From Paenibacillus lignilyticus (GTDB taxonomy: Bacteria > Bacillota > Bacilli > Paenibacillales > Paenibacillaceae), in NCBI RefSeq assembly GCF_017942085.1, contig NZ_JAGKSP010000001.1, positions 248,001 to 312,000 of the forward strand: 64,000 bases of DNA, given 5' to 3'. The notes under the pieces are model-generated. The model did not search any database. It saw only the letters and a program-made list of their open reading frames with translations, and was not told the DNA's origin. A program made the position numbers and the translations under genes. Of this stretch, positions 19,000 through 27,390 are shown piece after piece (the first letter of the stretch is position 1; every line of letters starts with the position of its first letter).

Positions 19000-21571
19000 G
19001 GATTAGATCCCAGCCCCTCGACCTCAGCATTCTATCGAGTTTCAAGATGATAACAAGTTGGTCATCGGTTTTGCATATGCCACCAATATATTGTTCCGAT
19101 ATCATCGCGAAATCCTTTGGTGCTGATTCTATCTGATTTTGCCGTACGTGCAGCACTTCCTTCACGCGATCGACCAAAATACCGATGTCCCGTCCATCCT
19201 CGTTTAAGATAATAATGCGAGAATGCTGGTCGGGTTCGGTCGGATACATACCGAGGCAGGTTTTGATGTCTATAACCGGTAACAGCTCACCCCGTAAATT
19301 CATCAAGCCGAGTACTTCGGCAGGCGCATTAGCCATTCTAAGAATCGACGGTACCTTGATGATCTCTTTCGCGCGGTTAATATCAAGCGCATAATGCTCT
19401 TTCTCCAGATCAAAGGTGACTAGTTTAACTTTGCGGGCGGAAGCCTGCTGTTCGCTGCTATCGCTCTTCCTGATCGTTGCGCCGGAATCGCGAATGACGG
19501 CATTTACATCCAGAATTAATGCAATTCGGCCGTCACCGAGAATCGTCGCACCAGAAACGTAAGCGACTTGTCCCAAAAATGAACCGAGCGATTTCATGAC
19601 GATTTCTTGATTGGCGATCAGCTTATCCACATAGAGACAAACGCGCTTCTCGGCCAACCCGATCATAACCGCATACCCTTTGGCATTGCTATCATTCTCA
19701 GTGGTGCCTAAGCGACGATGCATGCGAACGAGCGGCAATATTTCACCGCGAACGACGCAGACTTCCTCCCCATTCACGATCTGCACGTCATTTGGTGTTA
19801 AACGGAAGGTTTCCACTACGTTCGTTAGCGGAATTGCCAGCGTATGCTTGCCCATCTGTACAAGCAGGGAACGTGAGATCGCTAAGGTTAGCGGCAGCTT
19901 GATCGTAAATACGGTACCTTCGCCGGGCGTTGTCTCAATATTGATAATGCCGTTCAGCTTCTCGATATGGGAACGGACGATATCCATGCCGACCCCGCGT
20001 CCCGACAGCTCTGTCACTTGTTCCGCCGTCGACATGCCCGAGTGGAATATCAGACTGATCGTTTCTTTATCCGAGAGCCGTGCTGCTTCCTCTTCGGTAA
20101 TAAACCCCTTCTGAATCGCTTTCTGCTTGATCCGGTTCAGGTCAATTCCTCGTCCGTCATCCGCTAGCGTAATTACGATGGCATTCTCTTGATGACTGGC
20201 ACGAAGCAAGAGATTCCCTTTGCGGTTCTTGCCAAGCTTCTCGCGTATATCAGGCGTTTCCAAGCCGTGATCGATCGCATTACGAATGATGTGAATGAGC
20301 GGATCGCCGATTTCTTCGATAAGCGTACGATCCAGCTCTGTTTCTTTTCCTTCCAGGACAAACGAAACTTCTTTGCCGGATTGATCAGCTACGTCACGCA
20401 CCAGGCGTGGGAATCGATTGAACAGCTGTTCAATCGGCATCATTCTTGTCTTCATCGTACCTTCTTGCAGCTCAGCGATCACGCGGCCCAAATGATCCGT
20501 AATTTCGCCTAATAACACCGTCTCCGGCTCTTGTTTGAACCGTTCCTCGAACCGTCTGCGCACTTCCCTGATGCGTGTATTGTCAATAATCAGCTCTCCG
20601 ACCAAATTGAGCAGATGCTCCAACCGATTGACATCTACACGTACCGTATGTTGAATTTGCACTTTGGTATCTGATTGCACGGCTCCGGCCGCTGATTGAT
20701 CACCTAAAGAGGATACGCCGGGTGCTGCTGCAAATTGCTCCACGCTCAGAATAGGCTGATTCACAATTTTCGTCGGGCTTGCAGCCTGCGCGCCTTCTGC
20801 CAGCATCGACTTCACGCTAAATTCAGAGATTTGCGATGCTTCTTCAACTTTACGAATAATGTCCGATTCCGAGGATACCGTGGCAAGCAGGAAATATATC
20901 GGTTCCGCGCGCAGAAGATCCTCTTGCTCCCACATGCCGATTGGCGGGGTAGTTCCTATCACTTCGCCCAGTTCGCCGAGATTTCGCAGAATAACCATAG
21001 CTTTCACCGTCGGCATGTCCACATGCTCCGCCAACGTAATACTTACCTCGTACGAAGGAATACCTTCGCTCTGCTTCTCATTGCGAAGCGAGATCTCCGA
21101 GTCGCTCCACCCTTGAAAGAGATGCGGCTTCGCTTCATTCCCCGTGTTAGAATTACCGGCAGACGCATGAACCGTTTCGGGCTGGTCGTTCATAATGCCG
21201 TCCAGCAGCTCGACAAGTGTTTCAATCGGTTCATCGTTAAAATCGCCTTTACGCAGCGTTTCTTTCTTTGCCTTCAAATAATCGATGCATTGGAATAGCA
21301 CGTTGATTAACGGCTTGCTGACCAGAAGGCGATTCTGGCGCAGCAATTCGAACACACTTTCAACCTTGTGAGTCACTTCTTTCATGGAGTGGAAGCCCAT
21401 TGCAGCGGATGAACCTTTCAATGTATGCGCTGCTCGGAAAATCGTTTGAATCGTCTCGGGTGAATTACCGCCATTCTCAAGCTCAAGGATCGATTCATCC
21501 AGCACCTGCAGCTGTTCTTCCAATTCATCCAGGAATACGCCCAGATAAGTCATGGCGAAAGTTTCGTTCAT
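18992..21571 (-). CDS. cheA: Chemotaxis histidine kinase CheA with an extra C-terminal CheW domain
   Basis: 859 aa. The P1/Hpt domain carries the phosphorylated His49 in RAAHTLKGSSAAMG. A P2-like region follows, then the P3 dimerisation helices (VDVNRLEHLLNLVGELIID), the ATPase domain (HIIRNAIDHGLE, DDGRGID, GRGVGMDIV) and a P5/CheW-like domain (ISRSLLVQMGKHTLAIPL). A second full CheW-like domain ends the protein (VTFDLEKEHYALDI, LGLMNLRGELLPVIDI). At 859 aa it is longer than the usual CheA of about 670 aa because of that extra domain. Its ATG overlaps the cheW stop (ATGA) and its end overlaps the receiver-GGDEF-EAL gene. Confidence 0.96.
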   Translation of the reverse strand: MNETFAMTYLGVFLDELEEQLQVLDESILELENGGNSPETIQTIFRAAHTLKGSSAAMGFHSMKEVTHKVESVFELLRQNRLLVSKPLINVLFQCIDYLKAKKETLRKGDFNDEPIETLVELLDGIMNDQPETVHASAGNSNTGNEAKPHLFQGWSDSEISLRNEKQSEGIPSYEVSITLAEHVDMPTVKAMVILRNLGELGEVIGTTPPIGMWEQEDLLRAEPIYFLLATVSSESDIIRKVEEASQISEFSVKSMLAEGAQAASPTKIVNQPILSVEQFAAAPGVSSLGDQSAAGAVQSDTKVQIQHTVRVDVNRLEHLLNLVGELIIDNTRIREVRRRFEERFKQEPETVLLGEITDHLGRVIAELQEGTMKTRMMPIEQLFNRFPRLVRDVADQSGKEVSFVLEGKETELDRTLIEEIGDPLIHIIRNAIDHGLETPDIREKLGKNRKGNLLLRASHQENAIVITLADDGRGIDLNRIKQKAIQKGFITEEEAARLSDKETISLIFHSGMSTAEQVTELSGRGVGMDIVRSHIEKLNGIINIETTPGEGTVFTIKLPLTLAISRSLLVQMGKHTLAIPLTNVVETFRLTPNDVQIVNGEEVCVVRGEILPLVRMHRRLGTTENDSNAKGYAVMIGLAEKRVCLYVDKLIANQEIVMKSLGSFLGQVAYVSGATILGDGRIALILDVNAVIRDSGATIRKSDSSEQQASARKVKLVTFDLEKEHYALDINRAKEIIKVPSILRMANAPAEVLGLMNLRGELLPVIDIKTCLGMYPTEPDQHSRIIILNEDGRDIGILVDRVKEVLHVRQNQIESAPKDFAMISEQYIGGICKTDDQLVIILKLDRMLRSRGWDLIHA

Positions 21572-21996
21572 CCCAGTCCACCTCCGGTATTAAGAATGGC
21601 CGGCAAATGAAGGATGCTGACCAATTGATCGTTGATTTTTCCAATCCCGGACAAATAGCCGGCGTTAGCACCGCCGATACCGTCCGGCGTAGGCAATATT
21701 TCCGAGAAGAAAGCCACTTGCTCGACACGATCAACATAAAGTCCAACCGGTTCCCCATCCGGTGTCTGCACGATAACGATTCTCGAAGCAGCTGAAGGAG
21801 CACTCTCCATCATACGGAATTTGGATCGAAGTCCGATGACCGGCACTATCGTCCCTCGCAGGTTAATGACCCCCCTGACATGCGCCCTCGCAGCCGGAAT
21901 CTCAGTAACTGGCATATCCTTAATGATTTCTTGAATAGCTGTGATCGGAAGCGCAAACTTCTCTTCATTCAACCCTACTACGATATAATTCGACAC
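21568..21996 (-). CDS. cheW: Chemotaxis coupling protein CheW
   Basis: 142 aa from a GTG behind AGGAGG. It has the CheW fold pattern (YIVVGLNEEKFALPITAIQE, then VRGVINLRGTIVPVIGLRSK and GLYVDRVEQV). It links receptors to CheA. It is the second full-size gene of the operon, overlapping cheA by ATGA. Together with the extra CheW domain of this CheA, the array contains two kinds of coupling module. Confidence 0.95.
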   Translation of the reverse strand: MSNYIVVGLNEEKFALPITAIQEIIKDMPVTEIPAARAHVRGVINLRGTIVPVIGLRSKFRMMESAPSAASRIVIVQTPDGEPVGLYVDRVEQVAFFSEILPTPDGIGGANAGYLSGIGKINDQLVSILHLPAILNTGGGLG

Positions 21997-22029
21997 CGTC
22001 CGGACCTCCTACTGGTTATTATGGAATGC

Positions 22030-22464
22030 TTATGGAATGTATCTCTCGGAATCTTTCATATGAGCGACGTCCACTGTCAATATCGCACAATCGAATATGT
22101 TCATGATCTCGCTTCTGGCACGATGCACAAAACCCAATATGGAATGCTCCATCTTACTGGTGCATAACGAGGCATTGACCCAAATCTTCTGGTTCATGAT
22201 GACGATCGACATCTCATTGTGCGTCGGATAGCGATATACCTCATCAAACACATTCGTTTCGGCGTACATATCGGGCAAGGCAACCGAGAACATGAGAATC
22301 GGGGGTTCGTCCCCCATATCCGTAATGCGAAACTGCTCATGAATCGGGTAATTTTCTTTGGTCCATCTGAACCCATGCGTATAATCTTCGTCGATTTGCC
22401 AAACAGGTTCAAACCGACTCGTAGCTTCATCAAACAGGTCTTTGTAGAAATCCAGCAGCTTCAT
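22030..22464 (-). CDS. Unknown protein heading the cheW-cheA-GGDEF/EAL operon
   Basis: 144 aa from an ATG behind AGGTGAACGG. I do not recognise a family. It is soluble, with no signal peptide or membrane segment, aromatic-rich at the N-terminus (FEPVWQIDEDYTHGFRW) and with a mixed alpha/beta look; the middle contains MSIVIMNQKIWVNASLC and the end contains CAILTVDVAHMKD. It ends 33 nt before cheW on the same strand, so co-expression with the array is likely. Its start overlaps the stop of a 12-codon leader ORF that has a much stronger ribosome binding site. Confidence 0.75.
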   Translation of the reverse strand: MKLLDFYKDLFDEATSRFEPVWQIDEDYTHGFRWTKENYPIHEQFRITDMGDEPPILMFSVALPDMYAETNVFDEVYRYPTHNEMSIVIMNQKIWVNASLCTSKMEHSILGFVHRARSEIMNIFDCAILTVDVAHMKDSERYIP

Positions 22465-22499
22465 AACCGTTCACCTATACGCATGCTCTTTTGTGTCAA
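22461..22499 (-). CDS. 12-codon leader ORF, translationally coupled to the 144-aa gene
   Basis: A TTG at 22499, 8 nt after a perfect AAGGAGGT (22508-22515), opens MTQKSMRIGERL and stops at TGA 22463-22461. The stop overlaps the ATG of the next gene as ATGA. The ribosome binding site is the best in this operon, so ribosomes probably load here and are handed to the downstream start. Confidence 0.5.
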   Translation of the reverse strand: MTQKSMRIGERL

Positions 22500-22633
22500 G
22501 ATTGCGTACCTCCTTCGAATGACCACTACACTGATTATAGAACCTAAATATTTGGTAAGTTCTTAATCGTCGTTTGAATTGTGTGATATTGCGACGATTT
22601 TATTTGGAAAGTGTTAGTATAAGGTCCGCAAAG

Positions 22634-22670
22634 CAAAAAAAGCCCGAGCCTCTTCTGCGAGGTTCGGACT
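22634..22670 (-). terminator. Intrinsic terminator of the DUF2500 gene
   Basis: A CCGAGCCTC / GAGGTTCGG stem with a 6-nt loop is followed by seven T residues on the minus strand, just after the DUF2500 gene. Confidence 0.8.
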
Positions 22671-22701
22671 AACTCATTGAAAACGTTACATCTAGCCTAG
22701 C

Positions 22702-23103
22702 CTATCGTTGAAAACCTAGGTACCGGGTACCTTGAAATGTGAGCTTTCCATAGTCGCCTTCAGCCAGCAAGCCGGATTCCTGACCGCTCACTTCGAACTC
22801 CATGCGATCGCCGCTCTCGACTTGGAAAGTGATGTAATAGTCCGTACTCGTGCCGGAAGAATGATTGTGAATCCCATCGTTGTCGTGGTGATGATGCGTG
22901 GTGCTTCTCACATTCGTCCGCTTATTCACGATGTTCGCCTGAACAGTTAAGATCGGCTGCTTGTTATTGCGCTGCGACTGACGAATCGAAGCAATGATGC
23001 CGTAGATGATCAAACCAAACACAAGTAGAAACATCAGAGGAAAAACAATGCTCATGAAGCTGAACATGCGATCTCCCGCTGTAAAAGGATCCATCGAACC
23101 CAT
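22702..23103 (-). CDS. DUF2500 membrane-anchored protein
   Basis: 133 aa. One membrane helix (about 16-38, FPLMFLLVFGLIIYGIIA) is followed by a beta-rich domain of DUF2500 type: ILTVQANIVNKRTNVR, a His-rich linker (HHHHDND), then YYITFQVESGDRMEFEVSG and the end GKLTFQGTRYLGFQR. The function of the family is not established. The His-rich loop could bind metal; this is only a suggestion. It has its own terminator. Confidence 0.88.
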   Translation of the reverse strand: MGSMDPFTAGDRMFSFMSIVFPLMFLLVFGLIIYGIIASIRQSQRNNKQPILTVQANIVNKRTNVRSTTHHHHDNDGIHNHSSGTSTDYYITFQVESGDRMEFEVSGQESGLLAEGDYGKLTFQGTRYLGFQR

Positions 23104-23141
23104 TTGATCACCCCTCCCTCATTTGTAAGAATATACCTCTA

Positions 23142-23903
23142 TTACGAGCGATTCCCGCAGAAGGTTACAACTTCATCGTAAGACAAATTGCCGCCAAAAA
23201 TATCGAGCGCACTGCCAATGGTAATATCAAGCTTACCCGACGTTAACGAACGGAACAGTTCCAAATCCTCGAACGACCTGGCCCCACCGGCATATGTCGT
23301 AGGAATGGTCACCCAGTCGGCAAGCTGCTGCGCCAAGTCTGCCAAGATACCCGTACGTTTACCTTCGACATCCACGGCATGAACCAGGTACTCGTCGCAA
23401 TATTGAGCCAGCTCGCGAAGATGCGCTTCATTGACGCGGAACTCGCTGAACGTTTTCCACTGATTGGTTACGACGAACCATTCGTCTTCCCGCTTCTTGC
23501 AGCTTAAATCGATTACCAGCCGTTCTTTGCCTACTTCGGAGACGATCTTCTGCAAGTGATTCATATCGAGCTCACCGTCTCGGAATATATACGAGGTTAC
23601 GATGACGTGAGTAGCTCCTGCTTCCAAGTATTGCGCCGCATTCTCAGCGTGAATGCCGCCGCCAATCTGCAACCCGCCGGGATACGCGCGCAATGCGGAT
23701 AAAGCCGCTTCCTCGTTGCCGCCGCCCAGCATGATGACATGACCGCCGGTCAGCTTATCGCGTTTAAACATCGCTGCGTAATAGCCCGAATCATACTCGG
23801 ATACAAAGTTCTCGACCACCTGCTTATTGCCCGCTCCAAGCGTTTCTCCGACAATTTGTTTTACTTTGCCGTGATGCAAATCAATACAAGGTCTGAATTT
23901 CAT
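23142..23903 (-). CDS. hisA: Phosphoribosylformimino-AICAR-P isomerase, eukaryotic-type HisA
   Basis: 253 aa with a beta/alpha-barrel pattern: FRPCIDLHHGKVKQIVG at the start, LQIGGGIHAENAAQYLEAGA near 76, VHAVDVEGKRTGI near 172 and TYAGGARSFEDLE near 200. The SCKKREDEWFVVTNQWKTFS insertion and overall form follow the eukaryotic His6 branch more closely than the bacterial HisA. The enzyme isomerises ProFAR to PRFAR in histidine synthesis. It is not in a his operon here, and whether the genome also has a standard hisA cannot be seen. Confidence 0.85.
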   Translation of the reverse strand: MKFRPCIDLHHGKVKQIVGETLGAGNKQVVENFVSEYDSGYYAAMFKRDKLTGGHVIMLGGGNEEAALSALRAYPGGLQIGGGIHAENAAQYLEAGATHVIVTSYIFRDGELDMNHLQKIVSEVGKERLVIDLSCKKREDEWFVVTNQWKTFSEFRVNEAHLRELAQYCDEYLVHAVDVEGKRTGILADLAQQLADWVTIPTTYAGGARSFEDLELFRSLTSGKLDITIGSALDIFGGNLSYDEVVTFCGNRS

Positions 23904-23925
23904 GGATGTCCTCTTCCTCTCTCTA

Positions 23926-24636
23926 CTACTCGTTCTTCTTCATCGCTAATAAAGCATTCAACTCAGATAAGGAATGAATGATGAAAGTCGGTTGGATCGT
24001 CGGATCCACCGATCCTCTGCCGGGATTAAAGTAGCAGAAATCGATTTCCGCATTCCGTGCCCCAGCGTAATCATCGGTTAAAGAATCACCGACAAACAGC
24101 ACCTGCTGCCGATCCACGCCAAGCGCTTGTATGGCGAGATCGAATATTTGCCGCTCCGGCTTCCGGCAGTCTACTTCATCCGAAATAAACAGATGATCAA
24201 AGTAATGCGACAGACCTCCCGCAAGAAGCCGTCTTCGCTGCGCCTCCCCAACTCCGTTAGAAATGACGCCAAGCGGATATCGGCCGTGCAGCGCGGAGAG
24301 CAGGCCCTGCGTTCCATCCATTAGATGACAGTTGGAACAGAAGAACTCCCAATACGTCTCTGCTAAATCGATCGACAAGGTGTCGTCATGCCCCATTTGT
24401 ACGAGTGTATCACGAAAGGAGTAGTTCAGCACTTGCGAGATATGAAGCTTTCTCTCCGTTCGCTCGCTCCAATAGGTCCAATTAATCGGTGCATACATGG
24501 AACGAAATCGTTCTTCTTCGAATCCGGCAAGTTCGAAGAGCCGATGATGCATGATCGTGTTTTGCATCGACTCGAACTCGCTTGCATTATAGTCCAGCAG
24601 CGTTTGGTCCAAATCAAACAGAATCGCTTTATACAT
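23926..24636 (-). CDS. HAD-superfamily hydrolase (YjjG/YfnB-like nucleotidase)
   Basis: 236 aa. Motif I is LFDLDQTLLDYN with nucleophile Asp8. Motif II is in LGVISNGVGEAQ, motif III is the Lys in DCRKPERQIF, and motif IV is VLFVGDSLTDDYAGARN. The helical cap follows motif I as in the YjjG group, whose members dephosphorylate nucleoside monophosphates including non-canonical ones. The substrate is inferred from resemblance. It begins 2 nt after the VanZ-like gene ends, so the two are probably cotranscribed. Confidence 0.85.
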   Translation of the reverse strand: MYKAILFDLDQTLLDYNASEFESMQNTIMHHRLFELAGFEEERFRSMYAPINWTYWSERTERKLHISQVLNYSFRDTLVQMGHDDTLSIDLAETYWEFFCSNCHLMDGTQGLLSALHGRYPLGVISNGVGEAQRRRLLAGGLSHYFDHLFISDEVDCRKPERQIFDLAIQALGVDRQQVLFVGDSLTDDYAGARNAEIDFCYFNPGRGSVDPTIQPTFIIHSLSELNALLAMKKNE

Positions 24637-24638
24637 AG

Positions 24639-25088
24639 CTAGCTCACCCGCCTCCGAATCAAGCTGTAGAGTCCCGCTCCGACAAGCACTCCCACCGTAT
24701 TCAACAGAATATCATCAATATCGAAGCTGCCTCGATGAAGAAGCAGCTGCAGCAGCTCGAGTATGAACAAAACTGCGACGCTAAGCAGCGTTAATCGTAC
24801 GATTCGAATACGGTATAAATAAGGAATTGAAAGTCCGAATGGGACGAACACCGCCACATTGCCTACGATATTAACGAGCCAGTGGGTAGGCGTAAAGCTG
24901 TCCGCATGATCGAAATACAGTCTGATCGTTCGCATCGGAACGAGATTATAGCGGTAGCCGGACCACTGCGTTCCCGAGCGGCCAAAGCCGATAAACATCC
25001 AATATAAAAGCAGTATTAAGTAGAGTATTGTAATAAGGCCGACCAGCTTCTTCGCCCTAACATCCGTCCTATTAATCGACATCGACAA
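24639..25088 (-). CDS. VanZ-like membrane protein
   Basis: 149 aa with about four membrane segments. The hallmarks are the RYNLVPMRTIRLYF stretch, NIVGNVAVFVPFGLSIPYL and LLHRGSFDIDDILLNTVGV, as in VanZ of the teicoplanin-resistance cluster. Its biochemical role is unknown in most bacteria. The start overlaps the lipoprotein gene by 17 nt; an ATG two codons later is an alternative. Confidence 0.88.
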   Translation of the reverse strand: MSMSINRTDVRAKKLVGLITILYLILLLYWMFIGFGRSGTQWSGYRYNLVPMRTIRLYFDHADSFTPTHWLVNIVGNVAVFVPFGLSIPYLYRIRIVRLTLLSVAVLFILELLQLLLHRGSFDIDDILLNTVGVLVGAGLYSLIRRRVS

Positions 25089-25647
25089 TTTTCCAGCCGG
25101 AATTATTCACATTCGACAGAGAATAGGCATCCACCTCGTCATCCGCCTTGAATGCAAAGACGCCCATGATTCGATTCGAAATGCCCGGCTTCATATAGGT
25201 AGTTTCTCCTTGATAGGTCAGCTTGGCATACGAGAGTTCCGGTCGTGAAAGGATGGCATCGATAAACCATTTCATTCGCTCATTATCGGCAAAATAGTCG
25301 CCCCATATTGGGGCTGAAGCGTCTGGCTTTAATTGAACCGTATGTAAATAATTAAAAAAGAACGCAATGACATCACCGGGAATTTCCTTATCGATGAGCG
25401 CCGCTTGCTCACTTTCCTTGGTAAGCTGCTCTTTCTCTGCCGTTAATGCCGCAACCTTACCATCGGATTCCATCAACCGGGCTGCGAGCTTGTCGCTTGC
25501 TGCCTGCAAATCCGTTAGCTGTTTCTGCTGAGATATGACCTGCTGCTCCAGCTGTTCCGACTTGTCGCTGCAGCCGGCAGCTACTAAGAGAATAGCGGCT
25601 GTAAATGCAAGCCTACTTGCGATGCTTTTTGGATTGCCTTGAATCAT
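25072..25647 (-). CDS. Lipoprotein with coiled coil
   Basis: 191 aa. A lipoprotein signal ends in LLVAAGC, with the lipid-bearing Cys near residue 26. Residues about 30-80 form a coiled coil (QLEQQVISQQKQLTDLQAA), followed by a globular domain of about 100 residues with a SNIRMGVFAFKAD-like beta pattern (read ISNRIMGVFAFKAD). The family is not recognised. It precedes the VanZ-like and HAD genes and overlaps the former, suggesting one transcript. Confidence 0.8.
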   Translation of the reverse strand: MIQGNPKSIASRLAFTAAILLVAAGCSDKSEQLEQQVISQQKQLTDLQAASDKLAARLMESDGKVAALTAEKEQLTKESEQAALIDKEIPGDVIAFFFNYLHTVQLKPDASAPIWGDYFADNERMKWFIDAILSRPELSYAKLTYQGETTYMKPGISNRIMGVFAFKADDEVDAYSLSNVNNSGWKIVDVD

Positions 25648-25685
25648 ATAGCATCCCGCCCATACAAGTCATTTTCGAATGCGCG

Positions 25686-26183
25686 TTACCTCAATAGCTT
25701 CTGAAAGGAAGCCAAGTCAAGCCAGCGGTCGAATTTGTACGCAATTTCTTTATAGCATGCAACTTGTTCGTAGCCGAGCTTCTTAAACAACGCCATACTG
25801 CTTTCGTTCTCCGTGCAAATTAGAGCCACCAAGGAATGAAACTTCAATTCCCTCGCAACACCTTCAATAAACACCATGGCTTCACGGCCAATTCCTTTAC
25901 CGGTAAATTCCGGATTCAGATAGATGGTTACATCGGCCGTCACATTAAACGCCGGGCGCTTCTTATGCTGCGTCAGCAGTGCATACCCCGCATATTGCCC
26001 ATTCAGCTTCACAATATAGGAACGATAGATATCGGCCGTCGGCTCGATTAACTGCTTCATCTGTTCCGAAGAATACGGATACATATCGAACGAAACGGTC
26101 GTATTTTCCACAAAATAATTGTAGGTCCGGCGAACTTGTTCCAAATATTGGTCCGTATAGTTCTCAAACGCTAGTTCTCTCAT
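25686..26183 (-). CDS. GNAT N-acetyltransferase
   Basis: 165 aa from an ATG behind GAGGTG. The acetyl-CoA loop is FTGKGIGREAMVFIEG near residue 100, preceded by the beta-4 strand VTIYLNPE and followed by the Asn/Ser-rich ENESSMALFKKLGYEQV. The layout is that of phosphinothricin acetyltransferase-like GNATs. The substrate is unknown. Confidence 0.9.
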   Translation of the reverse strand: MRELAFENYTDQYLEQVRRTYNYFVENTTVSFDMYPYSSEQMKQLIEPTADIYRSYIVKLNGQYAGYALLTQHKKRPAFNVTADVTIYLNPEFTGKGIGREAMVFIEGVARELKFHSLVALICTENESSMALFKKLGYEQVACYKEIAYKFDRWLDLASFQKLLR

Positions 26184-26282
26184 GATAGTTGCACCTCGTA
26201 ATTCGAATCTAGTTTAGTTGCAAGGAAGGCAGGCAGACCGCTCCGTTGGAGCTGCCACCTGCCCGCCTATGTTTTATTCATT

Positions 26283-26762
26283 CTATTCCCAACGTTCAAT
26301 GCTGTAAACCTTGAACGACTTATTGCTCGTATTCTCGGTAACCGTATAGATCCAATTGTACTCATTGATAGAGGAGCGGCCATCCGCATAATAGATGCCT
26401 ATTTTCTCGATGATATAAAACTTGTATTCACCGTTGATTTTCTGGATGTTCATAATTTGATAGCGAATGAGCTTTTCTTTAATATTCTTATCGCTTAGCC
26501 GTCTTACCAGGCTTTCTTGCTGCTTATAGAGGGGACCGGCCGGATCCAGCAGTCCTTCCACCAGAGAGAACCGTTTCTTATTGATAGCCTCTACCATCGA
26601 TTCTTCATAAGCGTTCATGACGCGATTGGCGCCCGTCTCTTGATAGTCGATTGGATCCCCGGTAACAGGCCCTTGTTCATTATCAGGTTTTTCTTTTGCT
26701 GTACAGGCGCTAAGCAGAAGAATTAAGCTTAGCAGCAAGCAAAGCGTCGCCGTTCTGTACAT
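26283..26762 (-). CDS. Small lipoprotein
   Basis: 159 aa from the ATG at 26762, which opens directly into a signal peptide ending LLLSAC (Cys near residue 20) and has GGGAG upstream. A GTG at 26798 overlapping the previous stop (GTGA) is an alternative that would add 12 residues before the signal. The mature part is mixed alpha/beta with IMNIQKINGEYKFYIIEKIG and a final YSIERWE. The family is not recognised. It follows the GNAT gene at 26795 closely. Confidence 0.8.
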   Translation of the reverse strand: MYRTATLCLLLSLILLLSACTAKEKPDNEQGPVTGDPIDYQETGANRVMNAYEESMVEAINKKRFSLVEGLLDPAGPLYKQQESLVRRLSDKNIKEKLIRYQIMNIQKINGEYKFYIIEKIGIYYADGRSSINEYNWIYTVTENTSNKSFKVYSIERWE

Positions 26763-26794
26763 GTCATGTATGCTCCCGTCTTCTAATTTCTTTG

Positions 26795-27277
26795 TCACCC
26801 ATCTAAATCGACGGTTCGTTCATAAATCATAATGTCTTTACCGTCAGGCAGCACGGCAGGTTTAACGGGTACACAGCCATTTCGCTGCCAGAAAGCATGC
26901 GCTGCCGCATTCGAAGCCAGTACACCGAGCCTGTGGGAGGATACGCCTCGTTCTCGCATAATGGTATCGTAAAGTTCCAGCGCAGCTTTTCCGTAACCGC
27001 GGCCTTTGTAGGCCCCATGAATAACAAGCAGCCCAATCCACGGACAGGAATCATTGGGGTTAATCATGAGAAACTCGAGAATACCAACAGTGTTCCCTTG
27101 CTCGCGAATGATATATCGTTCAGCTCCGACATGCTCCGCATCTTTCAAATCAGCGGCAATGTCTTCTTCGGTCAGCCGTTCTTTATCTTTGGAAATGAAA
27201 TTAAAATACGGATTGGAGTTCAATACCGCAAGCTCACTTGCTATATGTTCATGCGTTGATTTCATCAGTGAGAGCAT
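26795..27277 (-). CDS. GNAT N-acetyltransferase
   Basis: 160 aa from an ATG behind GAAGG. The acetyl-CoA loop is YKGRGYGKAALELYD near residue 90, followed by VLASNAAAHAFWQRNG, the usual end of the fold. It is upstream of and nearly overlapping the lipoprotein gene. The substrate is unknown. Confidence 0.9.
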   Translation of the reverse strand: MLSLMKSTHEHIASELAVLNSNPYFNFISKDKERLTEEDIAADLKDAEHVGAERYIIREQGNTVGILEFLMINPNDSCPWIGLLVIHGAYKGRGYGKAALELYDTIMRERGVSSHRLGVLASNAAAHAFWQRNGCVPVKPAVLPDGKDIMIYERTVDLDG

Positions 27278-27390
27278 GTCAACGTTACCTTCGCTTCCTG
27301 GTTATCAAACTAATACACGTGATCTATTTTAACACGAAATTCGCTGCAACAGGAATGCCCTTAAGATGCATTCTCGCGCTCCATCCATCG

